Shown here piece after piece: positions 7,771 to 15,746 of a stretch of 64,000 nucleotides of DNA (positions within the stretch are counted from its first letter, which is position 1; each line of letters opens with the position of its first letter). Source of the DNA: an uncultured Pelagibacteraceae bacterium (GTDB lineage Bacteria > Pseudomonadota > Alphaproteobacteria > Pelagibacterales > Pelagibacteraceae); the NCBI GenBank assembly GCA_902598015.1, contig CACJZT010000002.1:62001-126000 (forward strand). Reading direction: 5' to 3'. The position numbers and the translations under genes were made by a program. The notes below the pieces were generated by a model, which searched no databases, had not been told where the DNA came from, and saw only the letters and a list, made by a program, of their open reading frames with translations.

Positions 7771-8390
7771 GGAAAATCTATTTCAGCATCTTTATTGAGT
7801 GCTTTAAATCCTTTTACTACAGCTGGACGTTCAGCAATTTGAACAAACCACCTAGATAGGTTTTCAAAATTATTTAATCCAATGTCGTGTCTTTTGTGTC
7901 TTGCAATCCACGACCATGTAGCAATATCAGCAATAGAGTATTTATCATTTGCTAAAAACTTACTTTGAGCCAACCTAGCATCAAGATCTTCGTAAATTTT
8001 TCTGGTGATTTTGAAGTATCTATCCTCACCCCACTCACTTTTTCCTTGATGGTAATAATGAAACTGATGATGTTGGCCTATCATTGGACCTACAATAGCC
8101 ATTTGAGCCATCAACCACTGATTTATGTCTAGCCTGTCTGCTTCAGGATAGAGTTTCTTGCTTTTCTCACCTAAATACATAAGTATAACTCCAGACTCGA
8201 ATACGGTCTTATTGTTCTCGTGATCTATAATTACAGGAATTTTATTAAACGGACTTATTTTTTTAAATTCTGGTTTAAATTGATCACCACTCAAATTTAC
8301 TTTTGTAAGTTTGTACTTAAAACCAATTTCCTCGAGCATTATGCTAATTTTCCAACCATTAGGAGTATCAGCAGTAAAAAGTTCGATCAT
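7767..8390 (-). CDS. Glutathione S-transferase family protein, YfcG/Ure2-like
   Basis: Cytosolic thioredoxin-fold plus helical-domain protein of 207 aa. The N terminus MIELFTADTPNGWKISIMLE matches the YfcG-type disulfide-bond oxidoreductases, with the conserved TPNGWK active-site loop and the cis-proline segment FNKIPVIID. The glutathione-binding ESGVILMYLGEK follows. The C-terminal domain contains SIADIATWSWIARHK. It is the last gene of the ferredoxin, reductase, GST unit downstream of proteorhodopsin and overlaps the reductase stop region by 4 bases. A glutathione-linked redox role is likely; the physiological substrate is unknown. Confidence 0.88.
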   Translation of the reverse strand: MIELFTADTPNGWKISIMLEEIGFKYKLTKVNLSGDQFKPEFKKISPFNKIPVIIDHENNKTVFESGVILMYLGEKSKKLYPEADRLDINQWLMAQMAIVGPMIGQHHQFHYYHQGKSEWGEDRYFKITRKIYEDLDARLAQSKFLANDKYSIADIATWSWIARHKRHDIGLNNFENLSRWFVQIAERPAVVKGFKALNKDAEIDFP

Positions 8391-9403
8391 TCTTTTACAC
8401 CCAATCTATCTTTGATAGTGCTGGATGCAGTTGTAAATTCAAATCTATATTTTTCGTCAGGTCTTGCATATTTAAAGCAGCCTCTTGCAGCTAAAGCTCC
8501 TTCATGAAAACCTGAAAGTATTAACTTTAATTTGCCTGGATAGGTACAGATATCACCAATTGCAAATATTCCTTTTTTATTTGTTTCAAAATTCTCAGTA
8601 TTTACGGGAATTGTTTTTTTATCTAAATTTAAACCCCACTCCGCTATTGGTCCTAATTGCATTATTAATCCAAAAAAACCCAATACATAATCAGCTTTTA
8701 TAACTTTACTGTCACCTGTTTCACTTTTGATTTCGACGCTTTCTAATGAGCCATTTCCTTTAACATCTTTGATTGAATATTTAGTAATTAAATCAATAGT
8801 TTTATTATCACTTAATTCTTTTATTTTTTGAACACTTGCGGGAGCTCCTCTGAACTCATCTCTTCTGTGAACAAGCGTTACTTTTGATGAATTAGATAAT
8901 TCTATAGCCCAATCAAGTGCACTATCTCCGCCTCCAAAAATAACTACTGATTTATCTTTAAAAATAGTTTTGTCTTTTATTGAGTATAAAACTGATTTTC
9001 CGTCATACTTTTCAGCACTTTTAGTTGGGAATTTTCTTGGTTCAAAAGAACCTACGCCACCTGCTATAACAATATTGGGTGTTTCAAATTCTTTTCCATT
9101 TAATGTTTTAACTAACCATTTATTTTTTTCATTTTTTAATTCTTGAACTCTGTCACTTAAATGAAAGTTAAAATTAAAAGGTTTTATTTGTTCAATTAAA
9201 TTATTTGTAAGCTCTTCTCCTGTACATTTAGGAACTGCAGGAATATCATAAATTGGTTTGTCTGGATAAAGCTCAATACATTGTCCTCCAATTTTATCTA
9301 GATTGTCTACAATTTCACATTTTAATCCGATTATCCCTAATTGGTGTGCACAGAATAAACCTGTGGGTCCTGCTCCAATAATGACTACATCTGTTTTAAT
9401 CAT
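8387..9403 (-). CDS. Ferredoxin-NADP+ reductase, thioredoxin-reductase-like type
   Basis: FAD enzyme passing electrons between NADPH and ferredoxin. From the ATG at 9403 the protein is 338 aa. It has an N-terminal FAD-binding VVIIGAGPTGLF, an NADP-binding VVIFGGGDSALDWA, and a C-terminal GIFAIGDICTYPGK, and it lacks the CxxC redox pair of thioredoxin reductase. That combination is diagnostic of the YumC-type reductase. The track ORF begins at 9469 inside the ferredoxin gene; the ATG at 9403 overlaps the ferredoxin stop by one base and restores the usual N terminus. Direct linkage to the ferredoxin gene supports the assignment. Confidence 0.88.
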   Translation of the reverse strand: MIKTDVVIIGAGPTGLFCAHQLGIIGLKCEIVDNLDKIGGQCIELYPDKPIYDIPAVPKCTGEELTNNLIEQIKPFNFNFHLSDRVQELKNEKNKWLVKTLNGKEFETPNIVIAGGVGSFEPRKFPTKSAEKYDGKSVLYSIKDKTIFKDKSVVIFGGGDSALDWAIELSNSSKVTLVHRRDEFRGAPASVQKIKELSDNKTIDLITKYSIKDVKGNGSLESVEIKSETGDSKVIKADYVLGFFGLIMQLGPIAEWGLNLDKKTIPVNTENFETNKKGIFAIGDICTYPGKLKLILSGFHEGALAARGCFKYARPDEKYRFEFTTASSTIKDRLGVKE

Positions 9404-9726
9404 TAAACTTGTTTCTCCGGCATATGTACAGTTAAACCATCTAAATCGTCTGAGATTATTAATTGACAACTTAATCTACTATTAGATTTAGGTTCAAAGG
9501 CTTGATCTAACATATCATCTTCGCCCATTTCTTTTTCTGGGAGTTTTTTGAACCATTCATCATCATTAATATATACATGACAAGTTGCACATGACATTCC
9601 ACCTCCACAATCTGCATCTATGCCTGGAATATCATTTTGTATAGCACCTTCCATTACACTAAGACCATTAGCAACATCAGCCTCATGTTCAGTGCCATTG
9701 AATTCTATATATTTGATTTTTGCCAT
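9403..9726 (-). CDS. 2Fe-2S ferredoxin, adrenodoxin type
   Basis: Small electron carrier of 107 aa with the plant/adrenodoxin-type cluster pattern: the three clustered cysteines are in DCGGGMSCATCHVY and the fourth in RLSCQLII. The acidic patch EMGEDDML between them is typical of vertebrate-like ferredoxins that partner with FAD reductases. The gene is followed with a one-base overlap by its probable reductase. It is separated from the proteorhodopsin gene upstream by a strong terminator, so it appears to have its own promoter. In SAR11 this ferredoxin and reductase are regularly found next to proteorhodopsin. Confidence 0.9.
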   Translation of the reverse strand: MAKIKYIEFNGTEHEADVANGLSVMEGAIQNDIPGIDADCGGGMSCATCHVYINDDEWFKKLPEKEMGEDDMLDQAFEPKSNSRLSCQLIISDDLDGLTVHMPEKQV

Positions 9727-9741
9727 ATTTAATAAATAATT

Positions 9742-9769
9742 CTTATAAACTAATTTGCGACTGCGGCAA
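9742..9769 (-). promoter_or_regulatory. Candidate promoter for the ferredoxin operon
   Basis: On the minus strand TTGCCG (9764-9769), a 16-bp spacer and TATAAG (9742-9747) precede the ferredoxin ATG. The -35 box lies in an inverted repeat, TTTGC-N7-GCAAA (9754-9770), that could be an operator. Confidence 0.4.
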
Positions 9770-9803
9770 ATTTTTGAAATTTAGCATTTTCTATTTTTAG
9801 TCC

Positions 9804-9847
9804 AAAAAAAAAGGCAGGTATGTTTTAGCATACCCGCCTCTTTTTTT
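9804..9847 (-). terminator. Intrinsic terminator after proteorhodopsin
   Basis: On the minus strand GGCGGGTATG, loop CTAAAA, CATACCTGCC, then a run of nine T. The 10-bp stem has one G-U pair. It is A/T-flanked on both sides and so could work in both directions. It lies 16 bases after the proteorhodopsin stop and is the only clear intrinsic terminator I found in the window. Confidence 0.85.
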
Positions 9848-9862
9848 AATATTAAAAGCTAA

Positions 9863-10633
9863 TTATCTAGCTCGTGCTCCACCTTGTGAAACTGCTGCTG
9901 ACCAGATTACTAGACCAAAAGCAATTTTGTTGATGAAGTCTGCTAAGTTGTAAATCACGTTCAATGAGTTAGCGTCTACTCCACCTACTAGGTATCCAAA
10001 AATGTAACCTAATGGATAAATAGCCCAACCAATTGTTACGATCATTCTCATAGCGCCCCATGCAGTTGCTAATGGCTTGTTTCCAGTTTTAGCTGCAATT
10101 TTTCCAGCTTCACCAGAGAATACTTCATATAAGATGTAGATCCATCCAGCCATACCGACTATGAAACCAAGCATAGCATTGATGTAACCTGCTTCTCCTA
10201 AGTATCCACCAATTAACATCACAAGCGAACCAATTAATAATCTCCAGAAGATTGCTCCTGGGATTTTCTTAACTGCTGCTAGAATTAAGTAAAACTCGAT
10301 CATTTGTAATGGTACAGTGATTAACCAATCAATATATCTATATACTGTTGGAGAATCTCCAGTCATTACCCATACATCTCTCATGTACATGTAGTGAATG
10401 AATGCAACACCAGTTACAAGACCAGCTACTGTTACTGAAGTTTTCCAGCCTGCTGCAACAGTATTTCTTTCCATGAAGAAGAATACTGTAGCTGCTGCCA
10501 TACCCATTGCGATTACCCAAAAGGAAATCCCAACGAAGTCGTCAGAAGCTAACATAGCAGTTGCTGCGTTTGCTGCACCAGTAAGACCAAATAGAGCCAC
10601 TGCTGCTAATGCAAACATTTTAAGTTTTTTCAT
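9863..10633 (-). CDS. Proteorhodopsin, blue-absorbing light-driven proton pump
   Basis: Seven-helix retinal protein that pumps protons out of the cell in light. The 256-aa precursor has a cleavable signal peptide ending near ANA at residue 23. With an offset of +5 from green proteorhodopsin numbering, the key residues are the H80 counterion partner, D102 proton acceptor, E113 proton donor and the retinal-binding Lys K236 (DFINKIAF). The tuning position (105 in green PR) is Q110 in TVPLQMIEF, which predicts blue absorption. A strong ribosome binding site, GAGAGGGAG, lies 6 bases before the ATG. Ferredoxin, reductase and GST genes follow after a terminator. No retinal synthesis genes are in the window. 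Confidence 0.97.
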   Translation of the reverse strand: MKKLKMFALAAVALFGLTGAANAATAMLASDDFVGISFWVIAMGMAAATVFFFMERNTVAAGWKTSVTVAGLVTGVAFIHYMYMRDVWVMTGDSPTVYRYIDWLITVPLQMIEFYLILAAVKKIPGAIFWRLLIGSLVMLIGGYLGEAGYINAMLGFIVGMAGWIYILYEVFSGEAGKIAAKTGNKPLATAWGAMRMIVTIGWAIYPLGYIFGYLVGGVDANSLNVIYNLADFINKIAFGLVIWSAAVSQGGARAR

Positions 10634-10640
10634 AAAAAAC

Positions 10641-10678
10641 TCCCTCTCGTTAGTTTTTTTTAGTTTAAATTTAAACTA
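10641..10678 (-). promoter_or_regulatory. Proteorhodopsin leader: palindrome plus strong ribosome binding site
   Basis: Directly upstream of the ATG the minus strand carries the perfect 18-bp palindrome TAGTTTAAATTTAAACTA (10661-10678), then A8, then GAGAGGGAG (10641-10649). This Shine-Dalgarno is stronger than those of nearly all other genes in the window, consistent with the high expression known for this protein in SAR11. The palindrome could be an operator or an mRNA hairpin. Confidence 0.5.
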
Positions 10679-10847
10679 CGGACAAACCACAAAGGTTTCT
10701 CCAAAGTTAGTGGCTTAATATCAAATTAAATTAGTTTGTTGAAGACTTTTTGCCGCGTTATAAGTGTTGATTTTACTGACTTTTTAAAATTAAATACAAC
10801 CTGTTGCATAAATTCAATAGAAAAATGACACCAAATAGCAAATCAAA
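10679..10847. other. Rest of the proteorhodopsin-prpE divergent intergenic region
   Basis: The remaining 169 bases between the proteorhodopsin leader and prpE hold an imperfect hairpin (CCAC...GTGG around 10686-10712) and several weak -35/-10 pairs in each direction, none convincing. TTTGCCGC at 10749-10756 recurs on the minus strand in the ferredoxin promoter. I see no gene or RNA here. Confidence 0.3.
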
Positions 10848-12743
10848 ATGAATAGAAATTACAAAGAAATTTACGACGAATCTCTAAAAAATCCTGAGGA
10901 ATTTTGGCAGAAAGTTTCTGAAGATGTGTTTTGGTTCAAAAAACCGACTAAGATTTTAAAAAAAGACAACCCTCCTTTCTATAAATGGTTTGAAGATGGT
11001 GTAACAAATACATGCTACAACGCCTTAGACCTTCACATTGATCAAGGAAGAGGTGATAAAACTGCTTTAATCTATGACAGTCCTATAACAGAAAGTAAAG
11101 CAAAGTTCACTTTTAAAGAATTAAAAGAAAAAGTTTCAAAATTTGCAGGCGCTTTAGATAAGCAAGGGGTTAAAAAAGGAGATCGTGTAATAATTTATAT
11201 GCCGATGATACCAGAAGCGGTAGTTGCGATGCTCGCATGTGGTAGAATTGGAGCAATTCACTCTGTTGTATTCGGTGGTTTTGCCTCAAATGAATTAGCT
11301 AGCAGAATTGATGATAGTAAAGCTAAAATTCTAATTACAGCATCATGTGGATTTGAGCCTGGAAGAACAGTTGAATATAGACCACTTGTAGATGGAGCTT
11401 TAAAATTAGCAAAACACCAAGTTGAAAAAGTAATATTATTTCAAAGAAAAGGACACGAGGTAAAATTAAATAAACCATTAGAAATAAGTTGGGATGAAGC
11501 ACTATCTGGAGCAGATGATAAAGATTGCGTTGAGATGGGTGCCAATGATTATGCTTACATCCTTTATACTTCAGGAACCACTGGTATTCCAAAGGGGATT
11601 GTTCGAGATATTGGTGGTCACATAGTTGCTCTTAAATGGACAATGAAAAATATTTATAACATTGATCAAGATGATGTATGGTGGTCAGCAAGTGATATTG
11701 GTTGGATAGTAGGACATTCCTATATTGTCTATGCACCATTATTCAAAGGATGTGCAACACTTCTATTTGAAGGAAAACCTGTAGGCACCCCAGATGCTGG
11801 AGTATTTTGGAGAATAATCTCAGAATATAAAATTAAATCCTTATTCACAGCGCCAACTGCATTTAGAGCAATTAAAAAAGAAGATCCAGAAGGTAAGTTT
11901 TTTTCTAAATATGATTTAAGTTCATTTGAGTCATTATTTTTAGCAGGTGAAAGAGCAGACCCTGATACTATTAAATGGGCTGAGAATTTACTTAAAGTTC
12001 CCGTAATTGACCATTGGTGGCAAACTGAAACGAGTTGGGCGATAAGTTCAAATTGTACTGGAATAGAAATGCAAGAAACAAAATATGGTTCTGCATGCAA
12101 AGCAGTCCCAGGTTATGATGTAAAAATAATTAAACCCGATCAAACAATAGCTAAACCAAATGAGATGGGAGATATTGTTGTTAAACTTCCATTGCCGCCA
12201 GGTACGTTCCCAACTTTGTGGAATGCAGATGAGAGATATAAAGAAAATTATATGTCAAATTATAATGGCTACTACCAAACTTACGATGCTGGGCATATTG
12301 ATGATGACGGATATATTTGGATTATGTCGAGAACAGATGACATAATAAATGTTGCAGGTCATAGACTTTCAACTGGTGCAATAGAGGAAGTTTTGTCTGA
12401 ACATCAGTCAGTTGCTGAATGTGCAGTGATAGGAATAAAAGATCAGCTGAAAGGACAATTACCAATTGGTTTAATTGCTCTAAAAGCAGGAGTTTCTAAG
12501 GATAATGAGACTATTTCAAAAGAGTGTGTACAAATGGTTAGAGATAAAGTTGGACCTGTTGCAGCTTTTAAAATAGCAATTGTTGTTAAAAGATTACCCA
12601 AAACTAGATCTGGAAAAATTTTAAGAGGAACAATTAGAAAAATTGCTGACAAAGAAGAATATAAAATGCCTGCAACGATTGATGATCCTGTAATTCTTGA
12701 TGAGATAAAGGAAGACTTAAAAAATAGCAGTATTTTAAAATAA
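10848..12743 (+). CDS. prpE: Propionyl-CoA synthetase-like acyl-CoA synthetase
   Basis: AMP-forming ligase converting a short-chain acid, most likely propionate, to its CoA ester. The 631-aa protein has the adenylation motif YTSGTTGIPKGIVRD, followed by the PrpE-type IGGHIVALKW, the conserved WWQTETSW aromatic/acid motif, and the catalytic lysine loop KTRSGKILRGTIRK near the C terminus, which is acetylated in related enzymes. Length and the RDIGGH signature favour PrpE/ACSS3 over acetyl-CoA synthetase. It is divergent from proteorhodopsin across 214 bp and overlaps the next gene by one base (TAATG). Confidence 0.88.
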   Translation: MNRNYKEIYDESLKNPEEFWQKVSEDVFWFKKPTKILKKDNPPFYKWFEDGVTNTCYNALDLHIDQGRGDKTALIYDSPITESKAKFTFKELKEKVSKFAGALDKQGVKKGDRVIIYMPMIPEAVVAMLACGRIGAIHSVVFGGFASNELASRIDDSKAKILITASCGFEPGRTVEYRPLVDGALKLAKHQVEKVILFQRKGHEVKLNKPLEISWDEALSGADDKDCVEMGANDYAYILYTSGTTGIPKGIVRDIGGHIVALKWTMKNIYNIDQDDVWWSASDIGWIVGHSYIVYAPLFKGCATLLFEGKPVGTPDAGVFWRIISEYKIKSLFTAPTAFRAIKKEDPEGKFFSKYDLSSFESLFLAGERADPDTIKWAENLLKVPVIDHWWQTETSWAISSNCTGIEMQETKYGSACKAVPGYDVKIIKPDQTIAKPNEMGDIVVKLPLPPGTFPTLWNADERYKENYMSNYNGYYQTYDAGHIDDDGYIWIMSRTDDIINVAGHRLSTGAIEEVLSEHQSVAECAVIGIKDQLKGQLPIGLIALKAGVSKDNETISKECVQMVRDKVGPVAAFKIAIVVKRLPKTRSGKILRGTIRKIADKEEYKMPATIDDPVILDEIKEDLKNSSILK

Positions 12744-13075
12744 TGCTTAAGACATATCTTTTTTTAGTAGGAGCAATTATCTGTGAAGTTTGTGGAACAA
12801 TGCTTCTTCCTGTCACACAAAACTTCACAAAAGTAACACCAACAGTATTTTTGGCTGGATTTTACTTATCTGCTTTTTATTTACTTACGTTTGTTGTTGA
12901 TAAATTACCAATTGCAATTGTTTATGGAACATGGAGTGGGCTTGGTATTTTTACTATTGCAATATTGGGCTATATATTTTTTAAACAATCTTTAAGTTGG
13001 CAGGCTATATTGGGTATGTTTCTAATCGTTATTGGAGTAACACTTGTAAACATGTATTCAACTAAAACTATATAA
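12743..13075 (+). CDS. Small multidrug resistance (SMR) family transporter
   Basis: Four-helix membrane antiporter of the EmrE family, 110 aa, which is the usual length. The essential membrane-embedded glutamate is E15 in GAIICEVCGTMLL, matching EmrE E14. The later segments AIVYGTWSGLGIF and LIVIGVTLVNMYS match helices 3 and 4 of the family. It starts one base inside the prpE stop codon, so it is co-transcribed with prpE. The substrate may be a cationic compound or a guanidinium-type metabolite; nothing in the sequence decides this. It converges on the dihydroorotase gene with a one-base gap. Confidence 0.88.
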   Translation: MLKTYLFLVGAIICEVCGTMLLPVTQNFTKVTPTVFLAGFYLSAFYLLTFVVDKLPIAIVYGTWSGLGIFTIAILGYIFFKQSLSWQAILGMFLIVIGVTLVNMYSTKTI

Positions 13076-13076
13076 C

Positions 13077-14387
13077 TCAATCAAAAAGAATTGGTTTGCC
13101 AGATGGGTCTCCTAAAATTTCATCTTCTTTCATTTTAATATCCCCATTAATAATTGTATAAACAGGTGAACCTTTAAATTTATAGCCGTCAAACGGGCTC
13201 CATCCACATTTACTGTGAATATTTTTGTTTTTTATTTCAATTGTTCTATTCATATCTATTATTGTAAAATCTGCATCATAATCTTTTTTGATAAATCCCT
13301 TATTTTTAATACCAAATACTGAAACTGGATTTTCACAAAGAAGTTTGATCAGCTGATCTAAAGTAAGTTTTTTGTCATTCACATGATTTAGCATTACGGG
13401 TAATAATGTTTGTACACCTGGCATACCAGATGGTGATTGAGGATATTCTTTTAATTTGTTTTCTTTTAAGTGCGGTGCATGGTCTGAACCGATAGTATCA
13501 TTATAGTTATTTCGAATAGCGTACCACAATCTATCATAATGAGACTTGTCTCTCAAAGGAGGGTTCATCTGCGCAAAGGTTCCAAGTTTGTCATAACAAT
13601 CTGGTGCATATATTGTTAGATGTTGTGGAGTAATTTCAAAAGTTATGTTTCCTTTATTTTGAGAAAGGAAATCTACCTCTTCTTTTGTTGTAACATGTAA
13701 TATGTGTGCTTTTTTATTAAGTCTTTTAGCAATCCTAACAATCCTTCTTGTAGACGACATTGCACATTCTTCATTCCTCCATATAGGATGTGTATGTACA
13801 TTGCCTTTTTCAATTAATTTTTTTCTCAAGTTAATTATTTCTTCATCTTCCGAATGAACTGCAACTATTTTTGAGGTATTCTGAAAGACTTTTTCGATAT
13901 CTTCTTCTTTATCAACTAATAGATTTCCAGTTGAGGAACCTGCAAAAAGTTTTACTCCACAACATCCATCTAAACCTTTAAGTTTTGCTAGATCAGAGGA
14001 ATTATCTGGTGTTGCTCCAAAATAAAAAGCATAATTTGAGTACATCCTATTTTTCGCAAGATTTAGCTTATTATTAAATTCTTTCATATTTGCTGTTGGG
14101 GGATTTGTATTTGGCATCTCAAAAACACTTGTTATACCACCAGCAATAGCTGCTTTACTTCCAGTATGTAAGTCTTCTGCATTAGTTGATCCGGGCTCAC
14201 GAAAATGAACTTGAGTATCCATACAGCCCGGTAAAACTAGTAAATTGCTTGCATCAATAGTTTCTTTGCTTTGTTCGTTACTTAAATCACCAATTATTGA
14301 GATTTTTCCATGCTGAATACCAATATTAGTCTTAGTAAGTTTTCTGTCGATATAACACTCTCCATTTTTTATAATAAGATCTAACAT
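13077..14387 (-). CDS. pyrC: Dihydroorotase, class I
   Basis: Amidohydrolase of pyrimidine synthesis closing carbamoyl-aspartate to dihydroorotate. The 436-aa protein has the family blocks FREPG (61-66), EMPNTNPPTANM, HAPHLKENK with its metal-binding Asp-His (SDHAPH), and SGMPGVQTLLP. The first metal motif normally reads HxH, but here it is Q59-V-H61 (DTQVHFREPG). This substitution is known to me from alphaproteobacterial dihydroorotases, so it is a lineage form rather than damage, although activity with one His missing should be confirmed. No partner aspartate transcarbamylase gene is in the window; carAB lie 38 kb away. Confidence 0.82.
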   Translation of the reverse strand: MLDLIIKNGECYIDRKLTKTNIGIQHGKISIIGDLSNEQSKETIDASNLLVLPGCMDTQVHFREPGSTNAEDLHTGSKAAIAGGITSVFEMPNTNPPTANMKEFNNKLNLAKNRMYSNYAFYFGATPDNSSDLAKLKGLDGCCGVKLFAGSSTGNLLVDKEEDIEKVFQNTSKIVAVHSEDEEIINLRKKLIEKGNVHTHPIWRNEECAMSSTRRIVRIAKRLNKKAHILHVTTKEEVDFLSQNKGNITFEITPQHLTIYAPDCYDKLGTFAQMNPPLRDKSHYDRLWYAIRNNYNDTIGSDHAPHLKENKLKEYPQSPSGMPGVQTLLPVMLNHVNDKKLTLDQLIKLLCENPVSVFGIKNKGFIKKDYDADFTIIDMNRTIEIKNKNIHSKCGWSPFDGYKFKGSPVYTIINGDIKMKEDEILGDPSGKPILFD

Positions 14388-14430
14388 TTTAAGAAATTGT
14401 TATTATATTATTCTCTAGTATCTATCAATC

Positions 14431-15321
14431 ATGAAAAAAAATAATGTTTATATATTGGAGGACAGAGGACTTTTATATATTTCTGGTGAAGACTGTAAAG
14501 AATTTCTGCAAAATATAATTACAAATAATATTAACAAAGTAGATGAAAAAAATTCTTGTTACTCTGCTTTACTTACTCCACAGGGAAAATATTTATATGA
14601 TTTCAATATATTAAAACATAAATCTGGATATTTTTTAGACTGTGAAAGAAAAAATATAGATAATTTATTTAGCCAATTAAATTTATATAAACTTAGATCA
14701 AAAGTAGAAATTTTAAATTTAAGTAATGAATTTGTAATCGCAGTTATTAGCAAAGAAAGATTTTTGGATTTAGAAAATTCAAGCTCTAATCTTGGTTGTA
14801 CAATTAAATTTAGAGAGGATAGTATTTTTTTAGATCCAAGAAATATGGAGCTTGGAGCAAGAATAGTAACTAATTTAGAAAAATTATATTTATCATTAAA
14901 AAAACTTGGACTTCAAAGTGCAGATAAAAATGAATATTACAAATTAAGTCATAAAATTGGTATTCCACAAAATAATACTGAAAAACTTCAAAATAAACTT
15001 TTTGGCGTTGAATGTAACTTTGATGAATTAAATGCAATAGATTTTAAAAAAGGTTGTTACATAGGCCAAGAAAATACTGCCAGAATTAAATTAAAAGATA
15101 AATTAAATAAACGTCTACTACCGATTGAGGTAATAAAGGGTGATCTAAACAATGATATCATAGAATTTGAGAAAGATGAAATAGGAAAAGTTTTAATAAA
15201 TGATGATTATCCGTACGCTATTATCAAAATTAAAAATGAAAAATTTGATTTTGGCAAAACTTTTAATTGTGGTTCCGCTAAAGTTAAAATTAAGAAACCC
15301 GATTGGCTAGAAATTACTTAA
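14431..15321 (+). CDS. ygfZ: YgfZ/GcvT-like folate-binding protein
   Basis: Tetrahydrofolate-dependent factor that supports assembly or repair of certain Fe-S enzymes. The 296-aa protein shows the GcvT-like fold and the diagnostic KGCYIGQE motif containing the conserved cysteine of YgfZ. N-terminal segments LLYISGEDCKEFLQNIIT and LLTPQGKYLYDFNI match the family's first beta-alpha unit. It is divergent from the dihydroorotase gene across 43 bp and overlaps the convergent MazG-like gene by 8 bases. Confidence 0.88.
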   Translation: MKKNNVYILEDRGLLYISGEDCKEFLQNIITNNINKVDEKNSCYSALLTPQGKYLYDFNILKHKSGYFLDCERKNIDNLFSQLNLYKLRSKVEILNLSNEFVIAVISKERFLDLENSSSNLGCTIKFREDSIFLDPRNMELGARIVTNLEKLYLSLKKLGLQSADKNEYYKLSHKIGIPQNNTEKLQNKLFGVECNFDELNAIDFKKGCYIGQENTARIKLKDKLNKRLLPIEVIKGDLNNDIIEFEKDEIGKVLINDDYPYAIIKIKNEKFDFGKTFNCGSAKVKIKKPDWLEIT

Positions 15322-15685
15322 TAAATTTAGATAAATCTGGTTTAAAATAATTTGGACCTTTCATAACTTTACCCTGATCATTATAAATAGGTTTTCCATC
15401 ATTTCCTAACTTGCTCATATTAGAATTTTGAACTTCTTCAAAACAAGCATCTAGATTAATGCCAAATGCATGCCCAGCACCATAAGTTACATACAATATA
15501 TCAGTTAAAGCATCTGCGGCTTCTAAAAGATCATTATTTTCTAAAGCCTGTTTAAATTCATCTAACTCCTCTTTAATTAAATTGTACCTAAGCATATTAA
15601 TTTTATCAGAACTGAAAGATGGTCTTGATTTGACTTCTTGCCCAAAAGTCTCCATAAAATTTTTTACTTTTTGAAAATTTGTCAT
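15314..15685 (-). CDS. MazG-like / phosphoribosyl-ATP pyrophosphohydrolase-like protein
   Basis: All-alpha NTP pyrophosphohydrolase-fold protein, 123 aa. The metal-binding motif of the family is visible as KEELDEF followed about 15 residues later by EAADALTDILYVTYG. The C-terminal YNDQGKVMKGPNYFKPDL resembles the MazG-like group found in several bacteria and phages rather than HisE. It probably hydrolyses a non-canonical or damaged nucleotide, but the substrate cannot be set from sequence. The gene converges on ygfZ with an 8-base overlap and is divergent from fumC. Confidence 0.75.
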   Translation of the reverse strand: MTNFQKVKNFMETFGQEVKSRPSFSSDKINMLRYNLIKEELDEFKQALENNDLLEAADALTDILYVTYGAGHAFGINLDACFEEVQNSNMSKLGNDGKPIYNDQGKVMKGPNYFKPDLSKFIK

Positions 15686-15746
15686 TTTACTCCTGTAAGA
15701 TTAATAGAAACTAGTATATAAGTTATTTGGTTAATTTTTCAAACAA

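Noticed and set aside
10398-10718. 106-aa plus-strand ORF opposite proteorhodopsin
   Set aside because: It is antisense to a certain gene, Ala/Thr-rich through codon shadowing, and has no recognisable domain.
11729-12100. 123-aa minus-strand ORF inside prpE
   Set aside because: Shadow of a conserved coding region with no ribosome binding site or domain.
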